A stretch of 63,763 bases of DNA from Alistipes sp. (GTDB taxonomy: Bacteria; Bacteroidota; Bacteroidia; Bacteroidales; Rikenellaceae). The notes beneath the pieces are model-generated. The model saw only the letters and a list, made by a program, of their open reading frames with translations, was not told the origin of the DNA and ran no database searches. Of this stretch, positions 39,999 through 48,406 are shown in pieces (positions within the stretch are counted from its first letter, which is position 1; each line of letters begins with the position of its first letter). The translations under genes were made by a program, and so were the position numbers. The stretch is from contig JAGATC010000012.1 in the NCBI GenBank assembly GCA_017621455.1, positions 1-63,763 of the forward strand, written 5' to 3'.

Positions 39999-42413
39999 CT
40001 ATTTCAGTGCGAGGCGCAACACCTCGTCGTTAGTGTTTACATAGTTAAAGGTCAATCCCTCAAGGTAGTCGGGCGTAATCTCCTCAATATCCTTGCGGTT
40101 CTCCTCCGAGAGGATTAGCTCCGTGATGCCAGCACGCTTAGCTGCCAAAATCTTCTCACGGATGCCACCAACAGCCGTTACCCTACCGCGAAGCGTGGTC
40201 TCACCCGTCATAGCGATACGCTCCTTGACCTCGCGACCAGTGTAGGTAGAGGCGATAGAGGTGACCATAGTGATACCTGCCGAGGGTCCATCCTTAGGCA
40301 CAGCGCCCTCAGGAACGTGGATATTCAAATCCCACTCCTCGAACATCTTACGGTCTATACCAAGCTCCTGGTGGTGGGCCATAACCCACTCGTAGGCGAT
40401 AGTTGCCGACTCCTTCATAACGTCGCCAAGGTTACCCGTAAGATTTAGCTTACCCTTACCTGGGGTCAGTATCGACTCGATGTAGAGGATGTCGCCACCC
40501 ACTTCGGTCCATGCAAGACCTGTAACGACACCTCGCATACCTGCGATGTCGTAACGGTCGTTGCGGAACTTAGGCTTACCCAAGATTGGCTCGATGCCAT
40601 CCTTCTCAACAACTGCCGTATACTCCTCCTCGAAGGCAACAGCCTTAGCACGGTTGCGCGCCATCTTAGCAATCATCTTATCCAACGTACGCACACCCGA
40701 CTCACGCGTGTAGTCCTCGATAATCTGAACCACAGCCTCGTCGCTGATATTGAACTGCTCCTCCGTGATGCCATGTGCCTCGCGCTGCTTCTGAATGAGG
40801 TGCTTGCGTGCAATCTGCACCTTATCTTCAAGGATGTAGCCGGGGATGTTAATCATCTCCATACGGTCGCGTAGCGCCGTAGAGATGTTACCTATGTTGT
40901 TTGCCGTAGCTATAAACAGCACCTTCGATAGGTCATACTCCGTGTCGAGGTAGTTGTCGTGGAACGTAGTATTCTGCTCGGGGTCGAGAACCTCCAACAA
41001 CGCACTCGATGGGTCGCCATGATTCGAGCGTGACACCTTATCCACCTCATCGAGGATAATAACAGGATTAGATGAGCCACAACGCTTGATGGTCTCGATG
41101 ATACGACCAGGCATGGCGCCGATATACGTGCGGCGATGACCACGTATCTCCGACTCGTCGTGAAGACCACCGAGCGAGATACGGCCAAACTTACGACCGA
41201 GAGCCTCAGCTACAGACTTACCCAACGAGGTCTTACCCACTCCTGGAGGGCCATACAAACATAGGATGGGTGACTTTAGGTCGCCCTTAAGTTTGATGAC
41301 TGCCAGATGCTCCAAAAGTCGCTCCTTAACCTCCTCAAGGCCAAAGTGATCCTTATCTAACTGCTCACGCACAGCCTTCAAGTCGAGCCTATCTTCGGTA
41401 ACCTCATCCCAGGGGAGGTCGAGCATAAGTTGTAAGTAGTTAATCTGCACCGAGTACTCCGCAATCGAGGGGTTCAAGCGCTCAAGCTTGGCGAGCTCCT
41501 TCTCGAAGAGCTCTGCGGTAGATTTCGACCACTTCTTACCCTTTGACGCCTCGCGCAAACGCTCCACATCAGCATCGACGCTATCACCCAACTCATCCTG
41601 GATGACACGCATCTGCTGCTGGAGATAGTAGTCGCGCTGCTGCTTGTCTATATCCTGCTTAACCTTGCTCTGTATATCGTTCTTAATCTCGGCGAGCTGC
41701 TGCTCACGCACCAAAATCTCCAACAAACGACGTGCACGCGCCAAGAGACCTGGGGCCTCAAGAAGGTGCTGGCGGTCGTCATCCGAGAGCTCCATATTGG
41801 TGCAGATGAAGTTGATAATAGCACGGCTCGAATCGAGGTTCTTGATTGCAAAAGCCGCCTCCTTAGGCATAGAGCCCGAGATGTCTATAATGTTGAGTGC
41901 CACCTCCTTGATTGACTCGACGAGTGCCGTAAACTCAACATTCTTGGCATCGGGCGTAGAGTCCTGAATAGGCGTAACGGTAGCCTTAAAGTAGGGCTGC
42001 GTGGTGATATACTCACCCACCTCAATCTTGTCGAGACCCGCAAGGATTACTGTAAGGTTACCATTGGGCATATCCAATATTTTGAGGATACGTGCCGAGG
42101 TACCAATCTTATACATATCGTCGGGCACAGGGTCCTCAATCTCGCTATCGCGCTGCAGCACAGTACCCAGAATACCACCATCAGCATCTACGGCACGCAC
42201 CAAAGCGATAGACTTAGCACGACCAACCGTAATGGGCGTTACTGAGCCTGGAAAGATAACCGAGGCACGCAACGTAAGGATGGGCAGCACCTCGGGAATC
42301 TTGACATCCTCGATGGTGTCGTCGCCACCCGAAATGATGGGTATCACCTGGTGCTTACCATCAAAAAGCTCAGGGGTTAAACCGAAATCATCTAACTCTT
42401 TCTCTTTCTTCAT
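39999..42413 (-). CDS. lon: Lon protease
   Basis: This is an ATP-dependent cytosolic protease that degrades damaged and regulatory proteins. The 804 residues contain the N-terminal LON domain (about 43-240), a coiled region, AAA+ motifs (GPPGVGKTSLGKS, VIILDEVDKV) and the C-terminal serine-lysine protease domain with KDGPSAGITM (catalytic Ser) and GIREKILAAKRAGI (catalytic Lys). The length is usual for the family. A promoter with a clear -7 element lies about 100 bp upstream. The kds, ubiD and HhH genes follow closely on the same strand, so lon may head a long operon. Confidence 0.97.
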   Translation of the reverse strand: MKKEKELDDFGLTPELFDGKHQVIPIISGGDDTIEDVKIPEVLPILTLRASVIFPGSVTPITVGRAKSIALVRAVDADGGILGTVLQRDSEIEDPVPDDMYKIGTSARILKILDMPNGNLTVILAGLDKIEVGEYITTQPYFKATVTPIQDSTPDAKNVEFTALVESIKEVALNIIDISGSMPKEAAFAIKNLDSSRAIINFICTNMELSDDDRQHLLEAPGLLARARRLLEILVREQQLAEIKNDIQSKVKQDIDKQQRDYYLQQQMRVIQDELGDSVDADVERLREASKGKKWSKSTAELFEKELAKLERLNPSIAEYSVQINYLQLMLDLPWDEVTEDRLDLKAVREQLDKDHFGLEEVKERLLEHLAVIKLKGDLKSPILCLYGPPGVGKTSLGKSVAEALGRKFGRISLGGLHDESEIRGHRRTYIGAMPGRIIETIKRCGSSNPVIILDEVDKVSRSNHGDPSSALLEVLDPEQNTTFHDNYLDTEYDLSKVLFIATANNIGNISTALRDRMEMINIPGYILEDKVQIARKHLIQKQREAHGITEEQFNISDEAVVQIIEDYTRESGVRTLDKMIAKMARNRAKAVAFEEEYTAVVEKDGIEPILGKPKFRNDRYDIAGMRGVVTGLAWTEVGGDILYIESILTPGKGKLNLTGNLGDVMKESATIAYEWVMAHHQELGIDRKMFEEWDLNIHVPEGAVPKDGPSAGITMVTSIASTYTGREVKERIAMTGETTLRGRVTAVGGIREKILAAKRAGITELILSEENRKDIEEITPDYLEGLTFNYVNTNDEVLRLALK

Positions 42414-42515
42414 ATCTCGTTATATATTTTCTTACATCAAATGTTACTATCACCATGCCAAGCTGTTGTCACAGGATAACAAATTGATTAGGTGAATCTA
42501 CACACTATAACGCGG

Positions 42516-42523
42516 CAAAGATA
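42516..42523 (-). promoter_or_regulatory. lon promoter, -7 element
   Basis: TATCTTTG on the minus strand fits TAnnTTTG; the -33 element is weak. The predicted leader is about 95 nt. The rest of the 244-bp gap towards manC shows no other feature. Confidence 0.6.
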
Positions 42524-42657
42524 GATTTTATTTCATAGAAATAATGGCGAAGGATAATATCTTTAGTAACATTTTATCGACATTTGCCTACAAAAAGCGA
42601 GTAGTGAGCGTCGTTCAACACCCACTACCCTACTCATTACTCCTACGGCACAATCTC

Positions 42658-43731
42658 CTAAATATGCCTATCACCCGTAGCGAAGCGCACCTCCTCGATG
42701 TATGACTTAATGTTTTGCTCATCGCTCATAGGACAGATTAGAAGAGCATCCTCCGTGTCTACAACGATATAGTCCTTTAGGCCATTAACCACCGCCACCT
42801 TCTCCTTAGGCAGCGATATGAGCGTATTACGTGTATTGTAGACGTAGACCTTATCGCGGTCGTAGGCATTTGCATACCTATCCTTACGCAGATTCTGGTA
42901 GACCGAGCCCCAGGTGCCGACATCGCTCCAACCAAAGTCGCCATTGATGACGTAAACATTGTCAGCCATCTCCATCACGCCGTAGTCTATGCTTATGGGA
43001 CGACACTGCGAGAATATTCGCTCGACAGCCATCGCCTCCCTCTCCGTACCCAAATCCTCCTCTGCGGAGGCAAACAGAGCATTATGCTCGGGCAGATGCT
43101 TAGCCAAAGCATCGAGTATATCACAGAGCTTCCAGATAAAGATTCCTGAGTTCCACAAAAATTCACCACATTCCAAAAAAGCATCAGCCATTTCTCGGTT
43201 GGGTTTCTCGGTAAAACACTTCACCTTGCAGATGTCATTATCGTTGGTGCGCTGAATGTAGCCGTAGCCCGTCTCGGGACGTGTTGGCGTGATACCAATA
43301 GTCATCAAGGCGTGGTTATCGTGCACGAAATCCAGCGCCTGCTCAACAATAAATTGAAACTCTTTCTCGTTGAGTATCAAGTGGTCAGCAGGAGTGATTA
43401 TCATCTCCGCATCGGGATTACGCCTCTTGAGGCTATAGGCTGCATAGGCGATACAGGGAGCAGTATTACGACCGATAGGCTCACACAAAATCTGGCTCTC
43501 GTCAAGCTCGGGAATATGCTGCATCACAAGCTCCTTGTAGCGACGATTTGTAACTATAATAAAGTTCTCTTTTGGAACAATATTATTAAATCTCTCGTAT
43601 GTATGACGGATGAACGACTTACCCGTTCCAAGAATATCCAGAAACTGTTTAGGACAACTCTGTCGACTCATCGGCCAGAAGCGGGTGCCTACACCACCTG
43701 CCATAATTACGCAGTAGCGATTATTTGCCAT
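42658..43731 (-). CDS. manC: Mannose-1-phosphate guanylyltransferase
   Basis: It makes GDP-mannose from GTP and mannose 1-phosphate for glycan synthesis. The ATG at 43731 gives MANNRYCVIMAGGVGTRFWP; the open frame extends 9 bp to a TTG, which is less likely. Key motifs are GGVGTRFWP, CPKQFLDI, PIGRNTAPCIAYAA, ITPADHL, YGYIQ, FTEKPN and LWNSGIFIW, then GDFGWSDVGTW. Its 357 residues are the nucleotidyltransferase part with only a short C-terminal extension, not the bifunctional enzyme with a phosphomannose isomerase domain. It diverges from pssA from overlapping promoters. Confidence 0.94.
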   Translation of the reverse strand: MANNRYCVIMAGGVGTRFWPMSRQSCPKQFLDILGTGKSFIRHTYERFNNIVPKENFIIVTNRRYKELVMQHIPELDESQILCEPIGRNTAPCIAYAAYSLKRRNPDAEMIITPADHLILNEKEFQFIVEQALDFVHDNHALMTIGITPTRPETGYGYIQRTNDNDICKVKCFTEKPNREMADAFLECGEFLWNSGIFIWKLCDILDALAKHLPEHNALFASAEEDLGTEREAMAVERIFSQCRPISIDYGVMEMADNVYVINGDFGWSDVGTWGSVYQNLRKDRYANAYDRDKVYVYNTRNTLISLPKEKVAVVNGLKDYIVVDTEDALLICPMSDEQNIKSYIEEVRFATGDRHI

Positions 43732-43786
43732 CGGTATCAACTAATTTTTAAGGCATAAAAGCGCCCTTAAATTTTACAAATTTACA

Positions 43787-43817
43787 CAAAGATAAAAAAA
43801 TTTTGTATCTTTGCAAA
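43787..43817 (-). promoter_or_regulatory. manC promoter
   Basis: On the minus strand, TTTG (43817-43814), a 19-bp spacer and TATCTTTG (43794-43787) give a full consensus promoter. It overlaps the pssA -7 element. Confidence 0.8.
43806..43813 (+). promoter_or_regulatory. pssA promoter, -7 element
   Basis: TATCTTTG on the plus strand; TTTA at 43781-43784 is a weak -33 match at 21-bp spacing. This element lies inside the manC promoter spacer. The predicted start is about 43820, which argues against an upstream in-frame start at 43822 for pssA. Confidence 0.65.
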
Positions 43818-43869
43818 ATATTTGGGTTTGTTTTCAACAAAAACCAAGCCACCGAAACTGAGACTTTGT

Positions 43870-44598
43870 ATGAGTAACGACATGAAAATAAGGCTGTTTA
43901 CACTACCAAACATGCTTACGCTCGCAAACCTACTATCGGGTTGTGCGGCTATTATCTTCACACTCGAGTACCACGCCTACGAGACTGCCTTCTGGCTAAT
44001 CATCGCTGCGGCAGTATTTGACTTCTTCGACGGCTTTGTGGCACGCCTACTCAACCAGCAGTCTCCCCTCGGTGTGCAGCTCGACTCATTGGCTGACGAT
44101 GTGACGTTCGGCCTCGCACCAGCAGTCGTCATGTACGACATCTACGTGCACTCCACTTCGTACTATGGCCTCGGCCCCGAGGTTATGGAGTGGCTGAAAT
44201 ACGTGGTACTCATCATCGCAGCATTCTCCGTTCTGCGACTTGCGAAGTTCAATATCGACACCACGCAGAGCACCGAGTTTGAGGGCTTACCCACGCCTGC
44301 AAACGCACTGATGCTAATGTCGTTAGCGGTGCTTGCCGATGCTGGAAAGGTGGTGCTATACCAGGAGTGCATCTTGGTCATCGCCATTGTAGCATCACTG
44401 CTACTAATCAGCCCAATACGCATGTTTGCACTTAAGTTCAAGGGCTTCGGCTTAAAGGGTAACGAGTTGCGCTACGGCTTTATTGTGGCAGCCCTGGCGC
44501 TAATTATTTTGGTGCCAGCATACTCAGTGCTCGCCATAATCGTTCTATATATTGCGCTGTCGACACTACGTTGGCTCTTTACAAGAAGGCGCGCATAA
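43870..44598 (+). CDS. pssA: CDP-diacylglycerol-serine O-phosphatidyltransferase
   Basis: It makes phosphatidylserine from CDP-diacylglycerol and serine, the route to phosphatidylethanolamine. The ATG at 43870 begins MSNDMKIRLFTLPNMLTLAN; upstream in-frame starts sit on the promoter. The CDP-alcohol phosphotransferase signature is FFDGFVARLLNQQSPLGVQLDSLADD. About seven membrane helices span the 242 residues, as in the family. The putative porin gene follows 17 bp later. Confidence 0.92.
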   Translation: MSNDMKIRLFTLPNMLTLANLLSGCAAIIFTLEYHAYETAFWLIIAAAVFDFFDGFVARLLNQQSPLGVQLDSLADDVTFGLAPAVVMYDIYVHSTSYYGLGPEVMEWLKYVVLIIAAFSVLRLAKFNIDTTQSTEFEGLPTPANALMLMSLAVLADAGKVVLYQECILVIAIVASLLLISPIRMFALKFKGFGLKGNELRYGFIVAALALIILVPAYSVLAIIVLYIALSTLRWLFTRRRA

Positions 44599-44615
44599 AA
44601 GGATAGAGAAAAAGG

Positions 44616-46769
44616 ATGAAGAATTTGCGGTGGATACTCTGGGCTATGGCCGTGGTGGTGGCAACATTGCTGCCCGAGGTGCTGTATGCACAGCTCGACG
44701 CTGCCGCAATAGCACGCGCCCAGCGCAACGGCGAGAACACCAGCATATATGGTGGCATACCAGGCATGGAGAACACCGGCATGGAGGGCGAAGAGGGCAT
44801 GAAGGGCGAAGAGGCAGACTCTACCGACACAAAGAAGAAGCGCCAGCGCAAACCGCTTGAATCGTACTACTTCAACGACACCACTCGTGCACTGCCCAAC
44901 TGGAAGTGGAACATCGACCGCGACTATAATCGTGTAAAAATCTTCCCCCTCGACACCACACTCGCCGACTGGCGTATAGACTATGTCTTCTACCGCAAGG
45001 GCGTGGGCGACATGGCTCTCGGTGGTCTCGGACAGTCGACACAGGCGGTGAACTGGTTCGACCGTAATCAGGATCGCGACTTCTCGTTCTCACGAAGCTA
45101 CGATGCCTACACCGCACGCATCGACAACGTACCCTTCTACAACAGCAAGAAGCCTCTTACGAACATGACCTACCTCGAGTCGGGACAGAAGCGCTACCGC
45201 GAGGAGCACTTCGAGCTAACCCACTCACAGAACATATCACCCTCGACCTCGGCAAACGTGAGCTACAAGGCACGTAGCACCATGGGACGCTACGACTGGC
45301 AGCGCACCAAAAACCATGCACTATCGGTGGGTGTTGCTCACACAGGCAAGCGCTACTCGGTGCATGCAGCTTATATGCACAACACCGTAGATACGCGCGA
45401 GAACGGTGGTGTTGTGGGTGAATGGGCCATTGCGGACACCACCTTCGAGATGCCCTCGGGCGTACCTATGCGCTTGGCATCATCCGAGGCTCATAACCAC
45501 TATCGCAACCACGCATTCTTCATTAAGCAGGCATACGCCATACCGCTACAACGCGTAACGGAGTACGACTTCTCGTTGGCAGACCTCTCGGCAGTATATG
45601 TAGGCCACCAGCTTGAGTATAACCAGTGGTCGAAGGTCTACACAGATAAGCGAGCAGAGTTTACAAACGAGCGTGGCGAGTATGACAAAGAGACGGGCAA
45701 ATATACCGAGACTACAGGCTCATACTACGAGGATTGGTTTATCACGCCTGAAACTACGCGCGACTCTATCTCGGAGCGCCTAATATCGAATAAGCTCTTC
45801 GTGCAGGTGCAGCCGTGGGACCGCTATGGCGTGGTGTCTACCATCGATGGCGGTGTGGGCCTCGATATACACACCTACTCGTATCTACGCCTTAAGGACT
45901 ATGTGCGAGGCTCAATGACTCGAGATAAGCGCACCTCGTGGTATCTTTATGGTGCTGCGGGCGGCTACATTAAGCGCTATGCCGACTGGCGTGCCGACGT
46001 TAAGTACCACCCCTCGGGCTACCGTGGTGGTGACCTCTCGGCGGGTGCCGAAATCACCCTCCGTGCATATATTCGTGAACATCCCCTCGTTCTCACCGGA
46101 CGCTTCCGTCAGGAGCTAAGGTCGCCAGGATACTGGCAGGAGAACCTATTCTCAAACCACTATGCGTGGTTTAACTCCTTCGATAAGGAGTCTGAAACTC
46201 GATTCGAGGTTAACTTCTCTGTTCCCGACTTCGCCCTTGAGGTGGGAGCATGGCAAGGTGTGATGCGCAACATGATATACTACGGCAACGATAGCCGTGT
46301 TACGCAGCACAACGGAACTGTTAGCCTCACGAGTTTGTACGCTCGTAAGGATTTCCGCATTGCGGGACTCCACCTTGATCACAGGGCATTGGTGCAAATC
46401 ACGTCCGATGAACATGTGCTTCCCGTACCCACATTCAGCGCCTACCTCTCGTACTACTACGAGTTCTGGGTTAAGCGCGATGTGCTACGTGTGCAGATAG
46501 GCTTGGATGGTCGCTTCAACACGGCCTACTATGCTCCGAGCTACAACCCTGCACTTTCCACCTTCTTCAACCAGCGCGAAGTAAAGATAGGCAACTATCC
46601 CTACATCGACGTCTTTGTGTCGGCGAAATGGAAGCGTATGCGTATCCTGCTGAAAGTTCAGCACTTGAATCAGAACCTGTTTGGCAATGGCGAGTACTTC
46701 CAGGTGGCTCGCTATCCGCTCAATCCGCGAATGTTCAAGTTTGGTATTTCGTGGTCGTTCTACGACTAA
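44616..46769 (+). CDS. Putative porin (Bacteroidetes outer-membrane beta-barrel)
   Basis: This is an outer-membrane barrel of unknown substrate. The 717 residues have a signal peptide (cleavage near VLYAQ, residue 25), a low-complexity acidic/glycine stretch (about 45-75), then many alternating beta-strands rich in Y, W and R with periodic turns (for example RLKDYVRGSMTRDKRTSWYLYG). The ending FGISWSFYD, with aromatic final residues, fits barrel insertion. It matches my memory of the putative-porin family of Bacteroidetes. It is probably cotranscribed with pssA. Confidence 0.82.
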   Translation: MKNLRWILWAMAVVVATLLPEVLYAQLDAAAIARAQRNGENTSIYGGIPGMENTGMEGEEGMKGEEADSTDTKKKRQRKPLESYYFNDTTRALPNWKWNIDRDYNRVKIFPLDTTLADWRIDYVFYRKGVGDMALGGLGQSTQAVNWFDRNQDRDFSFSRSYDAYTARIDNVPFYNSKKPLTNMTYLESGQKRYREEHFELTHSQNISPSTSANVSYKARSTMGRYDWQRTKNHALSVGVAHTGKRYSVHAAYMHNTVDTRENGGVVGEWAIADTTFEMPSGVPMRLASSEAHNHYRNHAFFIKQAYAIPLQRVTEYDFSLADLSAVYVGHQLEYNQWSKVYTDKRAEFTNERGEYDKETGKYTETTGSYYEDWFITPETTRDSISERLISNKLFVQVQPWDRYGVVSTIDGGVGLDIHTYSYLRLKDYVRGSMTRDKRTSWYLYGAAGGYIKRYADWRADVKYHPSGYRGGDLSAGAEITLRAYIREHPLVLTGRFRQELRSPGYWQENLFSNHYAWFNSFDKESETRFEVNFSVPDFALEVGAWQGVMRNMIYYGNDSRVTQHNGTVSLTSLYARKDFRIAGLHLDHRALVQITSDEHVLPVPTFSAYLSYYYEFWVKRDVLRVQIGLDGRFNTAYYAPSYNPALSTFFNQREVKIGNYPYIDVFVSAKWKRMRILLKVQHLNQNLFGNGEYFQVARYPLNPRMFKFGISWSFYD

Positions 46770-46814
46770 CGACGCGTTTTTCACCGGTATAAGCAGCCCA
46801 CAAACTACTAAACA

Positions 46815-47528
46815 ATGTTAAAAAAAGTATCGTTTGTGGTTCTCACGGCCATCGTGTTTATGGCCTACGAATCAACACTCGGTCAGTCTCACACCAGCGG
46901 CCACAGTGGCCAGAATGTGGAGTTTACACCACATGAGACTACCGAAGAGAGTACCGAGGCTAATGCCGTGACGGCGGAACAGCCTTGCATCATCTCTCGC
47001 TTCGACCCCATTATGCGCGAGGTCGGCGAGGAGGAGGGTTTAGATTGGCGATTTATGAGCGCTATAGCCTATAGTGAATCGCGATTTATCGAGGATCTCG
47101 AATCGAGCCAGGGAGCCTTGGGTATCATGCAGATACGCCCCGTTGTGGCTCGTCATTTCAATGTTCCGGTGGAGGATATTGACGACACCGAGACTAATGT
47201 TCGCCTTGCAGGAATGCTCCTCTCGGAGCTTGACGGTATGCTACGCATCCCCGCCTCTACACCTATGGAGGACCGCCTAAGCATCATCCTTGCAAGCTAT
47301 AATGCTGGCATTGGCCACGTCATGGATGCACGACGCTTGGCACGCAGCGAGGGCGCTGACCCCAACTCATGGGACACCGTGCGCCACTACCTCGCCATGA
47401 AGGCCGACCCAGCATACTACGAGCGCGACATAGTGCAGAGTGGCAAGTTTACTGGCTACAAGCAGACCAACGGCTATGTCAACGAGGTTATGAAGAAGTA
47501 CCGCCAGTACTGCACCCTCGCATCGTAG
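46815..47528 (+). CDS. Lytic transglycosylase (SLT domain)
   Basis: It cleaves the peptidoglycan glycan strand with formation of 1,6-anhydro-muramic acid. The 237 residues carry an N-terminal signal (VVLTAIVFMAYESTLGQ), a linker rich in T and E, and an SLT domain (about 65-200): catalytic Glu in SAIAYSESRF, SQGALGIMQIRP, ILASYNAGIGHV and GYVNEVMKKYRQY near the end. This resembles the catalytic part of MltF without its ABC-transporter-like domain. A strong terminator follows. Confidence 0.92.
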   Translation: MLKKVSFVVLTAIVFMAYESTLGQSHTSGHSGQNVEFTPHETTEESTEANAVTAEQPCIISRFDPIMREVGEEEGLDWRFMSAIAYSESRFIEDLESSQGALGIMQIRPVVARHFNVPVEDIDDTETNVRLAGMLLSELDGMLRIPASTPMEDRLSIILASYNAGIGHVMDARRLARSEGADPNSWDTVRHYLAMKADPAYYERDIVQSGKFTGYKQTNGYVNEVMKKYRQYCTLAS

Positions 47529-47544
47529 CGCAGCATGACATTAG

Positions 47545-47578
47545 AAAAGAAGCACCCCGACCGGTGCTTCTTTTTTTG
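47545..47578 (+). terminator. Terminator after the lytic transglycosylase gene
   Basis: AAAAGAAGCACC / GGTGCTTCTTTT (47545-47556 with 47563-47574) is a 12-bp stem with a 6-nt loop, then TTT. It is canonical. Confidence 0.88.
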
Positions 47579-47684
47579 TAGATATATCACCTCTCGCCGT
47601 TGTTGAACTTCGAGGCTGCGTTATCATTACGAGGAATTGTATCCGAGCTCAGGACGACAAACACACACTCACCCCTACATTTAC

Positions 47685-47704
47685 GGGTATTATTTTTAAT
47701 ACCC
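47685..47704. repeat. Dispersed 20-bp palindrome
   Basis: GGGTATTATTTTTAATACCC is identical to 122-141 and lies alone in the intergenic region. Related units form the array at 63432-63763. Confidence 0.85.
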
Positions 47705-47764
47705 GTATGGTTGAGGGCTCCCGAGGGGGTATTCGATAAGAGCAGCGACAGACAATAGCCTCGA

Positions 47765-47889
47765 GACCTTTACTTCTTATCAGAAGTAGTAGATGTAATG
47801 CTCGGCAAAAGAAATGCGGATAAGCTGTACTAAAAGCGTACTGCCTATTCGCATTTACTTTTGTTAGCGGCAGCAGATGCTGCCTTTTT
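47765..47889 (+). ncRNA. Possible small RNA with three hairpins and a terminator
   Basis: Within a 373-bp gap free of genes (47529-47901), three stems follow in order: 47771-47788 (TACTTCT/AGAAGTA), 47812-47856 (11 bp with one G-T pair plus an inner GTAC stem) and 47869-47884 (GGCAGC/GCTGCC), the last followed by TTTTT. This reads as a compact structured transcript ending in an intrinsic terminator. I do not recognise a known family and see no clear promoter, so it may instead be unrelated hairpins. Confidence 0.35.
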
Positions 47890-47901
47890 AAAACAAATTA
47901 C

Positions 47902-48330
47902 TTAGATTTCGATATACACACACTCTATACCCACCTTCTGCAACAACTGTATACCATCGTCGTTACGGTAGGGCTCAGCATATACCACGCGCTTAATACC
48001 CGCCTGAATGATGAGCTTAGCGCACTCGATACATGGCGAAGCGGTGACATAGAGGGTGGAGCCATCGCAGTTATTGGCGCTCTTAGCCACCTTCGTTATG
48101 GCATTAGCCTCGGCATGTAGAACGTAGGGCTTAGTCTTGCCCATGTCGTCCTCACAGATATTCTCGAAGCCCGCAGGCGTGCCGTTATAGCCATCGGAGA
48201 TAATCATCTTATCCTTGACCAAGAGGGCACCCACCTTGCGACGTACGCAGTAGGAGTTCTCGGCCCACACGCGCGCCATCTGTAGGTAGCGGATGTCGAA
48301 CTGACGCTGTTTCTGCTCCTTATATCCCAT
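47902..48330 (-). CDS. Cytidine/deoxycytidylate deaminase family protein (probable dCMP deaminase)
   Basis: It probably converts dCMP to dUMP, supplying thymidylate synthesis. The 142 residues include the zinc site HAEANAITKV (His and catalytic Glu) and the cysteine pair in TASPCIECAKLI. NSYCVRRKVGALLVKD and ISDGYNGTPAGFENICEDD are typical of the ComEB/dCMP deaminase subgroup rather than of cytidine deaminase. The gene is downstream of secA on the same strand with a 76-bp gap. Confidence 0.93.
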   Translation of the reverse strand: MGYKEQKQRQFDIRYLQMARVWAENSYCVRRKVGALLVKDKMIISDGYNGTPAGFENICEDDMGKTKPYVLHAEANAITKVAKSANNCDGSTLYVTASPCIECAKLIIQAGIKRVVYAEPYRNDDGIQLLQKVGIECVYIEI

Positions 48331-48406
48331 AGTTTATAGCAGTATTATATAATTCTTTCGCCTATTTGTTAGCAGAATAGTGCAGATACAATATTGCCGC
48401 AACAAA

